DNA from: Mycolicibacterium rhodesiae
GTDB lineage: Bacteria; Actinomycetota; Actinomycetes; Mycobacteriales; Mycobacteriaceae
DNA: 64,000 nt
Assembly: GCF_002086695.1 (NCBI RefSeq)
Contig: NZ_MVIH01000003.1
Span: 434,001 to 498,000 of the forward strand
Reading direction: 5' to 3'
The position numbers and the translations under genes are program-made. The notes beneath the pieces are model-generated. The model made no database searches and was not told the DNA's origin. It worked only from the letters and a program-made list of their open reading frames with translations. Shown here piece after piece: positions 42,389 through 50,903 of the stretch; position 1 is the stretch's first letter; each line of letters begins with the position of its first letter.

Positions 42389-45121
42389 ATGGACTCCCTG
42401 CTTCAATTCATCCTTGACCTGTTCAACAACGAGTCTGCAGCGCAGTCGTATGTAGCCGACCCGAATGCGGCGCTGGCGAACGCGGGGCTGGCCAACGTCA
42501 GCCCCGAGCAGATTCAGTCGGTCGCCGCGTCCGCAGTCCCCGGCCTCCAGCTCGTCGGCGCGGACCCGGTGTCCGGCCTGGCTCAGGCTCTTTCCAACCA
42601 GTACGGCTTCGCGCCGGTCGAAGGACTCCTTTCGGCCCCCGGGGCAGCGGCCGGCGTTGTCGCCGACCAGGCACTGAATCTTGGAGTCGACGGTGGCTCG
42701 AATCTGGCCGCCGCGGTCGGTGACGGACTCGGTGTCGGCCTGGGCGAGAGCCTCGGGGCGGGCCTCGGTGCCGCGCTCGGCGGAGGTGTCGAGACCGGCC
42801 TCGGCCTCGGTGGAGCAGTCGGTGGTGGAGTGGAGACCGGCCTCGGCCTGGGTACCGGCCTTGGCGGCGGATTCAATACCGGCGGCGGTCTGCAGACCGG
42901 ATTGGGTGCCGGAATCGGCGCCGGGTTCCAAGCCGGGCTGAACGTTGAGGTCGAGGCGGGCTTCAACGCCGGCCTTGGTGCCGCGGTTGGCGGCGGCTCC
43001 GAAATCGGTGGCCAGACTGGGGTTGGTCTGGGCAGCGGTTTCGGGACCGGCTTTGGCGCCGGTGGTGGCTTTGAGGGTGGTGCTGAGCTTGGCGGTGGTT
43101 TCAATGCCGGGCTTGGTGGTGGCTTTGAGGGTGGCACTGAGGTTGGTGGTCACTCGGGCGTCGGCCTGGGTACGGGCTTTGGCGGCGGTGTTGGTGCCGG
43201 TGCTGGCTTTGAGGGTGGTGCTGAGCTTGGTGGTGGTTTCAATGCCGGCCTTGGCGGCGGCTTTGAGGGTGGCACTGAGGTTGGTGGTCACACCGGTGTC
43301 GGCTTGGGTTCGGGCTTTGGCGGCGGTGTTGGTGCCGGTGCTGGCTTCGAGGGTGGTGCTGAGCTTGGTGGCGGTTTCAATGCCGGCCTAGGCGGCGGCT
43401 TTGAGGGTGGCACTGAGCTCGGTGGTCACTCGGGCGTCGGCTTGGGTTCGGGCTTTGGCGGCGGTGTTGGTGCCGGTGCTGGCTTCGAGGGTGGTGCTGA
43501 GCTTGGTGGTGGTTTCAATGCCGGGCTTGGTGGCGGCTTTGAGGGTGGCACTGAGGTTGGTGGTCACTCGGGTGTCGGCTTGGGTTCGGGCTTTGGCGGC
43601 GGTGTTGGTGCCGGTGCTGGCTTCGAGAGCGGCGCGGAACTCGGCGGCGGTTTCCAGAGCGGAGCCGAGTTGGGTGGGCACAGTGGCATTGGTGTGAACA
43701 CTGGCTTCAACGGTGGTGCTGAGCTTGGTGGCGGTTTCCAGGGCGGCGCGGAACTCGGCGGCGCCGCGGCTGCAGGCGCAGGGGCCGCAGCCGGCCTCGG
43801 TGGCGGCGCTAATGTCCAGGGACAGACCGGTTTTGGTGGTCACCTCGGTGGACAGTTCGGCGGCGGCGTCAACGCGGGCAGCAACTTCGCCGCCGGTGGC
43901 GGCAGCCAGCTCGCCGGCGGTGCACAGATCAATGACCGCGCTCGGGTGATCGACGCCAACGAAGTCGACGCCGACCGGCGCGCCACGCTCAGTGGTAGCA
44001 CCAACACCACCGCCAGTGGCGGCGCCGGCGGCTCTGCCAATGTCGGAACGGGTCTGAGCGCTCAAGAGAATGCGAACTTCGGCAGCACGTCCAACGTCGG
44101 CTTCAGCAGCCCGCTCGGCGGCGCCAGCATCGGCAGCCAGACGGCTGCGGCCGGTGGCGGTGCTATCGGACTCGGTGGCGCCGGCGTGACCGCGGCCGGC
44201 AATGCCGCGGCGAGCAGCACCACTGCTGCCGCCTTCACCAGTCCGCTGGGTGGCGCGACCGCCGGCGCGCAGGTGGCGGCGAGCAACACTGCGGCAGCGA
44301 GCTTCCTGCACAACGACGGTGCGGCCCTCGGCGGCCAGACCAACGTCGCTGCAGGGTTCGGTGGGCAGACCAACCTCGGTGGCATCGTCGGCGGCCAGAC
44401 CCACGTGGCGGCGTCAGAGACGTCGGCCGCGCACGCTGGTGCCCAGACCGGAATCAGCGGTGGGTCGAGCATCGCCGGCGGAGCTACTGCCTCCGGCGGG
44501 GGAAGCGCAAACTTCCTCAACCACGAGGCGTCGAGCCTGAATCTGCACAATTCGGTTCAGGCGGCCGGCTCGACGAGCGGTTCGGCAGCGGCCGACCACG
44601 TCTCGGCGGGCGGAAACACGTCGTTCCAGAACGCCTTTGGCGGTCAGGCCGACATCCTGGGTCACGACACCGCGGCCCTCGGCGGCCACGGCTCGGTCAA
44701 CACCGGTGCCGGCGCAACGGCGTCGACGGGCACCCACAGCTCGGCGACCACCCCGTCGCAGGGCAGCGTCATTCACACCGGTGGTTCGGCCACCGGCGGC
44801 GGCCAGGTCGCAGCCGGATCCAACGGCGGCTCGGTGATCACCACAACGCAGGGCAGCGCGAACGGCGGCACGTCGAGTTCGGTTGACACCAGCCATACTT
44901 CGGCGACGGTCGATCAGCATTCGGCCCTCGACGCGTCGAGCCACGCAGCGTTGACTCCGGTGCCCGATCACTCGACGTACGACCAGTCGACTCACGCGGG
45001 CACCGACTACTCGAGTCACTCGCTGTACGACACGAGCCACGACAGCGCGGCGTCGCACAGTCAGGCGAGCGCCGATCTGTCGGCACACAACCAGCTCGAT
45101 CAGCACCACCCGGGATTCTGA
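42389..45121 (+). CDS. Giant Gly-rich IniB-like protein
   Basis: A 910-residue protein. The N-terminus MDSLLQFILDLFNNESAAQS, then NAALANAGLANVSPEQIQSV and ASAVPGLQLV, matches the N-terminal domain of IniB, the isoniazid-induced Gly-rich protein of M. tuberculosis (about 480 residues). The rest is Gly/Ala/Ser/Thr-rich, with 4 full copies of a 46-residue repeat in the middle (43067-43618) and a Ser/Thr/His-rich end with SSHSLYDTSHDS-like motifs. RBS AGGAAGG lies 8 nt before the ATG at 42389. No iniA or iniC dynamin-like gene follows, unlike the known operon. Role unknown; a cell-envelope or stress function is likely. Confidence 0.82.
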   Translation: MDSLLQFILDLFNNESAAQSYVADPNAALANAGLANVSPEQIQSVAASAVPGLQLVGADPVSGLAQALSNQYGFAPVEGLLSAPGAAAGVVADQALNLGVDGGSNLAAAVGDGLGVGLGESLGAGLGAALGGGVETGLGLGGAVGGGVETGLGLGTGLGGGFNTGGGLQTGLGAGIGAGFQAGLNVEVEAGFNAGLGAAVGGGSEIGGQTGVGLGSGFGTGFGAGGGFEGGAELGGGFNAGLGGGFEGGTEVGGHSGVGLGTGFGGGVGAGAGFEGGAELGGGFNAGLGGGFEGGTEVGGHTGVGLGSGFGGGVGAGAGFEGGAELGGGFNAGLGGGFEGGTELGGHSGVGLGSGFGGGVGAGAGFEGGAELGGGFNAGLGGGFEGGTEVGGHSGVGLGSGFGGGVGAGAGFESGAELGGGFQSGAELGGHSGIGVNTGFNGGAELGGGFQGGAELGGAAAAGAGAAAGLGGGANVQGQTGFGGHLGGQFGGGVNAGSNFAAGGGSQLAGGAQINDRARVIDANEVDADRRATLSGSTNTTASGGAGGSANVGTGLSAQENANFGSTSNVGFSSPLGGASIGSQTAAAGGGAIGLGGAGVTAAGNAAASSTTAAAFTSPLGGATAGAQVAASNTAAASFLHNDGAALGGQTNVAAGFGGQTNLGGIVGGQTHVAASETSAAHAGAQTGISGGSSIAGGATASGGGSANFLNHEASSLNLHNSVQAAGSTSGSAAADHVSAGGNTSFQNAFGGQADILGHDTAALGGHGSVNTGAGATASTGTHSSATTPSQGSVIHTGGSATGGGQVAAGSNGGSVITTTQGSANGGTSSSVDTSHTSATVDQHSALDASSHAALTPVPDHSTYDQSTHAGTDYSSHSLYDTSHDSAASHSQASADLSAHNQLDQHHPGF
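43067..43618 (+). repeat. Four 138-bp tandem repeats coding 46-residue units
   Basis: Units start at 43067, 43205, 43343 and 43481, with a diverged partial fifth from 43619. The period of exactly 138 bp keeps the frame. Each unit codes GFEGGAELGGGFNAGLGGGF, then EGGTEVGGHSG and VGLGSGFGGGVGAGA. The units are nearly identical at DNA level, so copy number probably varies between strains. Confidence 0.92.
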
Positions 45122-45142
45122 CCGGAGAGGCTTGACACAAAA

Positions 45143-45170
45143 TCGGTGGGGACCGCATGGTCCCCACCGA
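45143..45170. terminator. Perfect hairpin between the iniB-like and SDR genes
   Basis: TCGGTGGGGACC-GCAT-GGTCCCCACCGA is a perfect 12-bp stem with a 4-nt loop, flanked by ACAAAA on one side and TGTTTG on the other. It lies between two convergent genes and can end both transcripts. Confidence 0.82.
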
Positions 45171-45195
45171 TGTGTTTGTGGCGCAAGCTAATCGA

Positions 45196-45945
45196 CTACG
45201 GGATCCGGTGCGGCACGTCGCTGATCAGACCGCCGTCCATCACGAACTCGGAGCCGGTCGCATACGACGACTCGTCGCTGGCCAGGAACAACACGAATGA
45301 CGACACCTCGTCCGGCTCACCGAGGCGACCCATCGGGGCAGCGACCAGATCGTCGGGCATGTGTGCGGTCATCGGGGTGCGGATCATGCCGGGGTGCAGA
45401 GAGTTGACTCGAATGTTGTTGCCCGCCAACTCGAGTGCGGCAGATTTGGTCAGCCCCCGGATTGCCCATTTGGATGCGACGTAACCGTGATTGCCCGGGG
45501 TGCCGCGCATGGCCTGGATGGACGACATGTTGATGATGGAGCCACCGCCCGCATCAGTCATCGGCTCGATCACCGCCTTGATGCCGAGCATGGTGCCGGT
45601 GAGGTTGACGTCGATAACCCGTTGCCAGCGTTCACGTTCCAGGTTCTTCAGGGTACGCCGGTAGACGATGCCGGCATTGTTCACCAGAACGTTGAGTATG
45701 CCGAACTCGCTTAGGGCCAGCGTGACGGCCGCGGCCCAGTCGTCGGGATCAGAGACGTCGAGATGGATGTAGCGAGCGTCGTCGCCGAGCGCGGCGGCCA
45801 CCGCGGCTCCCTCCTCATCGAGGACATCGCCGAGGATCACCTTGGCGCCCTCGGCGGCCAGAAGCCGGGCATGGGCGGCGCCCATCCCGCGAGCGGCACC
45901 AGTGATCAAGGCAACCTTGCCGTCGACGCGTCCCACCCGCCGCAC
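45196..45945 (-). CDS. SDR-family oxidoreductase, FabG3/20-beta-HSD-like
   Basis: A 249-residue classical SDR: cofactor motif TGAARGMG with a following acidic residue in ILGDVLDEEG (NAD preference), NNAG, catalytic Ser in INMSSIQA and YVASK. The segment ARGMGAAHARLLAAEGAKVI is close to Rv2002 (FabG3/HSD), a steroid dehydrogenase. Probable role: oxidation or reduction of a hydroxysteroid or related lipid. GTG at 45945 is chosen as start; the much longer frame to 46554 lies inside the next gene in another frame. Confidence 0.87.
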   Translation of the reverse strand: MRRVGRVDGKVALITGAARGMGAAHARLLAAEGAKVILGDVLDEEGAAVAAALGDDARYIHLDVSDPDDWAAAVTLALSEFGILNVLVNNAGIVYRRTLKNLERERWQRVIDVNLTGTMLGIKAVIEPMTDAGGGSIINMSSIQAMRGTPGNHGYVASKWAIRGLTKSAALELAGNNIRVNSLHPGMIRTPMTAHMPDDLVAAPMGRLGEPDEVSSFVLFLASDESSYATGSEFVMDGGLISDVPHRIP

Positions 45946-45971
45946 GGTACCTGCCTGCGGCGCCGAAGGGA

Positions 45972-46760
45972 CTACTTCGGCGCCAGCTGTGCCCAGGTGT
46001 CCAGGACGTTCTCGTAGGCCGTCGGCTGCACCGCGATGGAACCCACGAACGGATGCTCCATGGCAAACGTCAGATACAGCACGAATGCCAGCAGGGAGCC
46101 GGCCAACGCGATCAACGCGCCGTGGATTACGACGTCGGAGGAGGGAAAGGTGTAGGTGAACAACAACATCACCATGCCGCCGCCCAGCAGCAGCACCCAC
46201 AACTCGCCGGGAATCTCCGACTGGCTGCCGGAGATTCGCGTTTTGCGGGCGCTGCCCAATTCGTCGAGTCGGGTGATCGATTCCTGGTAGAACGCGATCT
46301 CGCTCTGCTTGGCCGGTTCGATGTGCAGGAAGCTGTTCCACACCGCGGTCAGGTGCTCGGATTGCTGCTCGATGGTCTCTCCGCGGCGCATGCGGGGAAA
46401 TTCGTCGTCGACGACGTCGTTGGTGTAGTCGATCAGGCTCTGCTGAATTTCGGCGCGGTCGGCGACCGGCAGGCCGGTGGAATCGCGCAGCAGGTCCGAG
46501 ATTGCGGACGCCTCGGCCTCGGTGCCCCGTTCGGCCTGATTCAACTGTTCCCACACCACCACGACGACGAAGGCCACCAGCACGGCGTAGAGCACCCCGG
46601 CCAGATCGAACACATGACCGGCCACCGAGCCCGACCGGGCCAACCGCCGCTGCGGAAGGATGCGTCGGCTGAGCACCAGACCCAGCACGGCCAGCCCGAC
46701 GGTGATGATGACCACCACGAATCCGACCAGCGGTGCGGGCAGCTGCAAGAGCCAGATCAC
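45972..46760 (-). CDS. DUF4239 (bestrophin-like) membrane protein
   Basis: A 262-residue protein with paired N-terminal membrane segments (LVGFVVVIITVGLAVLGLVL, VLYAVLVAFVVVVVWEQLNQ), a soluble helical middle (TEAEASAISDLLRDSTGLPV, RRGETIEQQSEHL) and paired C-terminal segments (ELWVLLLGGGMVMLLFTYTF, ALIALAGSLLAFVLYLTFAM). This is the DUF4239 pattern; function unknown, possibly an ion channel fold. GTG at 46760 is a possible start; the upstream part of the frame (to 46871) is Pro/Trp-rich and overlaps the divergent gene. It lies 26 nt upstream of the SDR gene on the same strand. Confidence 0.82.
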   Translation of the reverse strand: MIWLLQLPAPLVGFVVVIITVGLAVLGLVLSRRILPQRRLARSGSVAGHVFDLAGVLYAVLVAFVVVVVWEQLNQAERGTEAEASAISDLLRDSTGLPVADRAEIQQSLIDYTNDVVDDEFPRMRRGETIEQQSEHLTAVWNSFLHIEPAKQSEIAFYQESITRLDELGSARKTRISGSQSEIPGELWVLLLGGGMVMLLFTYTFPSSDVVIHGALIALAGSLLAFVLYLTFAMEHPFVGSIAVQPTAYENVLDTWAQLAPK

Positions 46761-46822
46761 CGGATATCTATTACCGCGGCATTCGTCTGCCAAACCGCGG
46801 CCTGCGTCGATAGGGTGCGGCT

Positions 46823-47611
46823 GTGCTCGAGGTGATCGACAAGGGTGCGGCCACCCCCACCCACCCCACACCGCTGCTGTTCGTACACGGCGCCTTCCAC
46901 GGCGCCTGGTGCTGGGACGACCACTTTCTCGACTACTTCGCCGATCGCGGCTATCACGCTCTTGCGCTGAACCTGCGCGGCCACGGAGCCAGCCCGTCGT
47001 CGGTGCCGATCAACTCCTGTGGCGTCCTCGACTACGTCGAGGATGTGAAGACCGTCGCCGACCGCCTCCCGGTGCCGCCGGTGGTCATCGGTCACTCGAT
47101 GGGCGGCTTCGTGGTTCAGAAATACTTGGCGGTGCACGAGGCGCCCGCCGCGGTGCTGGTCGCATCGGCCCCGCCGACGGGTATCGCGCCCGCGACGGTG
47201 CGGGTGGCGTGGCGGCATCGACGCCAGTCGGTGCGCACCCGTTCCTTCAGTAGGCCCTTGGATTTCTTTGCAGCGCAGGGTGTTTCACGGGCAACCTTCT
47301 ACCACTCGGCCACCCCAGAGGAGATCGTCACCGCCTGCACGTCGCGGCTGAGCGCGGAAAGTGCCCGGGTGCTGTATCGCGATCTGCTCTACCGGCGCCT
47401 CGCCCGACCCAAGCACGTCAGTGCTCCGGTGCTGGTGCTCGGCGCCGAGCTCGACGGGTTCTTCACGCCCAAGGAAGTGGCTGCAACCGCGCGGGCTTAC
47501 CGCACCGAGCCGGTGATGTTCCCCGGCATGGGCCACAACATGATGCTCGAGCACGGCTGGGAATCCGTGGCCGACCGCATTGACAGGTGGTTGACAGCAA
47601 CCGTGCGCTGA
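46823..47611 (+). CDS. Alpha/beta hydrolase
   Basis: A 262-residue alpha/beta hydrolase starting at the GTG at 46823. It has LLFVHGAFHGAWCWDDHFL (oxyanion region), ALNLRGHGASPSS, the nucleophile elbow G-H-S92-M-G-G, the acid region VLVLGAELDGFFTP and the His in PGMGHNMMLEHGWE. The family includes esterases, lactonases and haloalkane-type enzymes; the substrate is not known. It is divergent from the DUF4239 gene. Confidence 0.85.
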   Translation: MLEVIDKGAATPTHPTPLLFVHGAFHGAWCWDDHFLDYFADRGYHALALNLRGHGASPSSVPINSCGVLDYVEDVKTVADRLPVPPVVIGHSMGGFVVQKYLAVHEAPAAVLVASAPPTGIAPATVRVAWRHRRQSVRTRSFSRPLDFFAAQGVSRATFYHSATPEEIVTACTSRLSAESARVLYRDLLYRRLARPKHVSAPVLVLGAELDGFFTPKEVAATARAYRTEPVMFPGMGHNMMLEHGWESVADRIDRWLTATVR

Positions 47612-47672
47612 CGGGGCGGTTGGTTCGGCCTCGGAACGGGAAAACACCGGCACCACCCACCAAGGAGCCCGA

Positions 47673-47903
47673 ATGTTGCACAGCGTCGTGCTGGCGGCCA
47701 GCGAGAACATCGAAGCGGCGGGATTCATCCTCCGCGGCATCAAAGGCATCTTCGTCGCGATCGGCAGCATCATCGCCGCGGTCATCTGCGCCGTCATCGC
47801 CGGTGTCAAGGGGCGAAACCCGTTCGGCTGGGGCATTCTCGGGCTGTTCTTCTCCATCCTGACGCTCATCGTGATCATCGTGATCCCCAGCAAGAAGTCC
47901 TAG
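47673..47903 (+). CDS. Small membrane protein
   Basis: A 76-residue protein with two membrane segments (IFVAIGSIIAAVICAVIAGV and GWGILGLFFSILTLIVIIVI) joined by KGRNPFGWG, and a basic end PSKKS. RBS AAGGAG sits 6 nt before the ATG at 47673. No function is known. The layout recalls small superinfection- or stress-type membrane proteins. Confidence 0.72.
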   Translation: MLHSVVLAASENIEAAGFILRGIKGIFVAIGSIIAAVICAVIAGVKGRNPFGWGILGLFFSILTLIVIIVIPSKKS

Positions 47904-47919
47904 GCCGGGCCTGGCGCCG

Positions 47920-48510
47920 TCAGACGTGAAAGCCCGCGAGCACCGCCTGCACGCCGACGTCCCAACGCCGATCGACCGAGGACGCTGACGTCCCCAGCCA
48001 GCGCCCGGCCTCCTGGACCGCCAATCCCTGGGCCAAAGCCAGCAACACGTGGGAGATGTCGACCGGGTCGCCCGCCAGCAGGCCGGCGTCGACGCACCGC
48101 TGCACCTTTCCGACGAGAATCTCCCGCACCGTCGGCGCGGACGCCAGCTGGTCGGGGTCGGGGTCGAGCTCCTGGAACGGTCTGCTGAACATCACCCGTG
48201 CCAGTGGCGGGTAGTCGAGGCAGAACCTGCGAAACACCGGAATCACCGCCCGGAGGTCACCCAGTTCGTCAGCCGTCTCGGGTATCGCGACCAGCTCGCC
48301 GCCCAGACGGCGGAAGCCCTCGAAGAACACTGCCCGCAGCAGTCCGTCCTTGTCGGAGAACAACTCGTAGACCGCGGGCACGGAGGTGCCCGCGCGTTCG
48401 GCGACGCGGCGGGTGGTGAAGCCCGACATCCCGTCCTCGCACAGCGTGCTCACCGCGACGTCGACCACGCGGTCGCGCAGCTCGGGAGTTCGCTGCTTGA
48501 CCCTGGGCAC
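47920..48510 (-). CDS. TetR-family regulator, in operon with echA3
   Basis: A 196-residue TetR protein: HTH in about 10-57 (VVDVAVSTLCEDGMSGFTTR, RVAERAGTSVPAVYELFSDK) and a helical ligand domain of TetR_C type (FRRFCLDYPPLARVMFSRPF). Start GTG at 48510, 6 nt after the echA3 stop, so it is co-transcribed with echA3. The palindrome upstream of echA3 (49250-49261) is its likely operator. Confidence 0.86.
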   Translation of the reverse strand: MPRVKQRTPELRDRVVDVAVSTLCEDGMSGFTTRRVAERAGTSVPAVYELFSDKDGLLRAVFFEGFRRLGGELVAIPETADELGDLRAVIPVFRRFCLDYPPLARVMFSRPFQELDPDPDQLASAPTVREILVGKVQRCVDAGLLAGDPVDISHVLLALAQGLAVQEAGRWLGTSASSVDRRWDVGVQAVLAGFHV

Positions 48511-48516
48511 GAACTA

Positions 48517-49212
48517 CTACATTCCGAACTCGGAACGGATGTTGTCGATACCTTCGCGCATCGCATCCAGGGTGGCCTGGCGGGCGCGCAGCTTGCTGGC
48601 CAGGTGCGCACTGGCGTTCAGCGCGGTGAACTCGTGAGCGGCTTCCTCGGCGCGCGCCAAAACCTGGTCATTCATCGCGATCTCGTCGATCCAGCCGCCG
48701 GCCAGTGCGGTCTCGCCCAGGAAGTTCTTGGCCAGACCGACCGCCTGCTGATACGCCGACGGCGTCAGCCGCAGCCGCATGATCTCCAGGGCGGGGTAGG
48801 GCAGCACCATCCCGATCGCCACCTCGTTGGCCTGAAAGTTGTAGGTGGGACCAGCAATTCGATGGTCGACGCTGCACGCCAGGAACGATCCCATCGCGAT
48901 CGCGTGACCGGTGATAGCGGCCACGACGGGCTTGGGGAACGACAGCAGCCGGTGGGACAGGTTGAACCCGCCTTGCAGCATCTCGACAGAGGCGTCGATG
49001 TCGCCGGATCGGAACACCTTCAGGTCGAAGCCGCCGCTGAAGACGCGGTCATTGCCTGCGATCACCACGGCGCCGGCGTTGTCGCCCTCGGCACGGTCCA
49101 GGGCGTCGTTGATCTCCTTCAGCATGGCCGGACTCAGCACGTTGACCTTGCCGTCATCCAACGAGATGACCGCGACCGTGTCGTCTTTGCGATAACTGAC
49201 CGACCCGCTCAT
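48517..49212 (-). CDS. echA3: Enoyl-CoA hydratase/isomerase family protein EchA3
   Basis: A 231-residue crotonase-fold protein, the same length as M. tuberculosis EchA3 (Rv0632c), with VAVISLDDGKVNVLSPAM, FSGGFDLKVFRSGDI, KPVVAAITGHAIAMGSFLAC, NFQANEVAIGMVLPYPALEI and a conserved C-terminus. Its place next to glyoxalase II, tRNA-Thr and hadABC is as in M. tuberculosis. Probable role: hydration or isomerisation of an unsaturated acyl-CoA; the exact reaction is not known. It heads an operon with a TetR regulator. Confidence 0.9.
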   Translation of the reverse strand: MSGSVSYRKDDTVAVISLDDGKVNVLSPAMLKEINDALDRAEGDNAGAVVIAGNDRVFSGGFDLKVFRSGDIDASVEMLQGGFNLSHRLLSFPKPVVAAITGHAIAMGSFLACSVDHRIAGPTYNFQANEVAIGMVLPYPALEIMRLRLTPSAYQQAVGLAKNFLGETALAGGWIDEIAMNDQVLARAEEAAHEFTALNASAHLASKLRARQATLDAMREGIDNIRSEFGM

Positions 49213-49249
49213 GGATGCTCCTTCGTCGCAGCGTCTAATTTCGTATCGA

Positions 49250-49261
49250 CGTTACGTAACG
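49250..49261. promoter_or_regulatory. Palindromic operator upstream of echA3
   Basis: CGTTACGTAACG is a perfect 12-bp palindrome 38 nt upstream of the echA3 start. Around it, TTCGTATCG and CGTAACGAA form imperfect wider arms. It is the likely binding site of the TetR encoded second in the operon. Confidence 0.6.
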
Positions 49262-49291
49262 AAGTTCCGATTGCCAAGAGGCAACTCCGCG

Positions 49292-50101
49292 TTATCCGTG
49301 TCGGGGTAGCCGCACGACTTCGGTGGGCTGCTCGAACCGCTCACGCCGCCACCGGCTCTGAGTCTCCTCGGCGGCCCGCTTCATCCGGGCGATCTCCTCG
49401 CGCAGGACATCGACGCGCGTCTCTTTGGTAGCGAAATGGAAGTAGTCGAGCATGTTGCGCAACAGTTCGAGCTTCTCGCGCTCGCGCCGGGCCAGATCGT
49501 GTCCGGTCATCATCTCGACGCGGTGCACCGGTTGCAGGGTGTCCCAGTCCAGCGCCACCTTGGTGCGGTACACCGTGCGCTTGCGCTCGAAGGTCCTGGC
49601 CCACCAGCCCTGCGGCTCGGGTTGGTCGTGGTAGGAGACCACCCCGTCGAACCGGGAGTCGATGGACTCGCCGAACTGGCTGCGGTCAAGCGCCGAATCC
49701 CACACCGTGCGCCACTCCTGCGCGGGTGCGAGCTCGGGAATGCTTTGGGGCAGAGTCAGTTCCACGATGTCGGTGAACCCGTCCTCGGTGTGCTCGTACC
49801 GAGCCACCGTGGGTGGTTTTGGAAAGGCGAAGCCCACGTCGTAGGCGGCCGTGCTGCCGTAGTTGCGGACGACCAGTTCGATGACGTGCCAATCCGCGGA
49901 GTGCGGCTCCATGAACATCGCGACGTGCGGGCGCGACTGTTTGGCGTTGACTCTCTGTTGTCGACGAATCTGCCGATGCGCGTAGATCAACGCCGCCAGC
50001 CCCAGCAGCACTGCTGCCCAGGCTGCGACCGCCAACCACGTGCCGGCCCCGACTCCGGTGACATCTCCCCACAGATCCGCGAGATAACTCGCGTTTTCCA
50101 C
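49292..50101 (-). CDS. Single-pass membrane protein of unknown function
   Basis: A 269-residue protein with one N-terminal membrane segment (GTWLAVAAWAAVLLGLAALI, about 20-39), basic residues after it (RQIRRQQRVNAKQSRPHVAM), a beta-rich middle (HVIELVVRNYGSTAAYDVGF, YRTKVALDWDT) and a charged coiled-coil-like C-terminus (ARREREKLELLRNMLDYFHF). Start ATG at 50101. Similar hypothetical proteins occur in mycobacteria and their phages; I do not recognise a function. Confidence 0.7.
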   Translation of the reverse strand: MENASYLADLWGDVTGVGAGTWLAVAAWAAVLLGLAALIYAHRQIRRQQRVNAKQSRPHVAMFMEPHSADWHVIELVVRNYGSTAAYDVGFAFPKPPTVARYEHTEDGFTDIVELTLPQSIPELAPAQEWRTVWDSALDRSQFGESIDSRFDGVVSYHDQPEPQGWWARTFERKRTVYRTKVALDWDTLQPVHRVEMMTGHDLARREREKLELLRNMLDYFHFATKETRVDVLREEIARMKRAAEETQSRWRRERFEQPTEVVRLPRHG

Positions 50102-50132
50102 CCCATGCTTATATCACGGCAAATGGGTGTCT

Positions 50133-50867
50133 TCAGTATTGACGAGATCGAAAGTTATTGTCGCGCTGGGCCAATCGGCGCTGCATCGCTAACGGGCTCG
50201 CGGCCATCGATGCCCGGCGCCGGCGCGCAGCCAGCGCGACCGGCAGTACCGGAGAAATGCCGCAGGCCTGCGCGAACTGCTGTGCGGTCAGGCCGTCCGC
50301 CGAGTTCATGTCGCAGCGGCCGAACGGCGGCGCCCCTTCCGGTAGTCCGCCGCCGTAGCCCTGCCCGTCGGTGTACTGGTGGGCGACTTTGCCCGGGTAG
50401 GGCGGATTCGAGCCATACGACGCGACGACCATCCGGATTCCGTCCGGTTTGGTGGGCCACAACCGATTCAGGTCTCCGACATTGCCGTAGCCGATCACCT
50501 TGGCGGTTGAGCCGAGGTAGGTGCTCACCTCCCGGTAGGCCGCATTGATCCCGGCGGACTGGTCACCGGAGATCTGGCCGCCCCACGACTCGACGTCGAG
50601 CATCACCGCCATCTTCGGATGTGGCGCTCGCACTTGGGATTTGAACGTCTCCACGGTCTCGCGCCAGTTTGGCCGCCACACGAAGTAGACGATGAAGAAG
50701 GTCAGGCGCCCGCTGTCGACATTGCTCAGGCACCAGCCGTAGTTGTTCACCCAGCGGCGGTCGCGGTAGGTGCCGTCATTGGAGCGGATGCACAACACCG
50801 GATACGGATACGTGTCGTTGACGCCGACCTGCCACTCCGAGACGTCGGCATACAGGGTGTCGGCCAT
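50133..50867 (-). CDS. Phage-lysin-like GH25-type protein
   Basis: A 244-residue protein with a (beta/alpha)-barrel muramidase pattern: YADVSEWQVGVNDTYPYPVL, then CIRSNDGTYRDRRWVNNYGW, MAVMLDVESWGG (acidic catalytic strand), VIGYGNVGDLNRLWP and VAHQYTDGQGYGGGLPEGAP. Close relatives are found in mycobacteriophage lysins and mycobacterial chromosomes. There is no signal peptide, as in phage lysins. The last 40 residues are Arg/Ala-rich and unlike a cell-wall binding domain. It may be a domesticated prophage gene; no other phage gene is close by. Confidence 0.78.
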   Translation of the reverse strand: MADTLYADVSEWQVGVNDTYPYPVLCIRSNDGTYRDRRWVNNYGWCLSNVDSGRLTFFIVYFVWRPNWRETVETFKSQVRAPHPKMAVMLDVESWGGQISGDQSAGINAAYREVSTYLGSTAKVIGYGNVGDLNRLWPTKPDGIRMVVASYGSNPPYPGKVAHQYTDGQGYGGGLPEGAPPFGRCDMNSADGLTAQQFAQACGISPVLPVALAARRRRASMAASPLAMQRRLAQRDNNFRSRQY

Positions 50868-50903
50868 AGCTAATTATGGCTATTGCCAACGGGATTGGAA
50901 GTG

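Noticed and set aside
42236..43291. 351-codon minus-strand frame and a similar one at 43388-44404
   Set aside because: Both are antisense to the repeat-rich IniB-like gene; their repeats mirror those of the real gene.
43067..43756. Possible CRISPR-like array
   Set aside because: The 138-bp units have no spacers, keep the reading frame and code a Gly-rich protein repeat.
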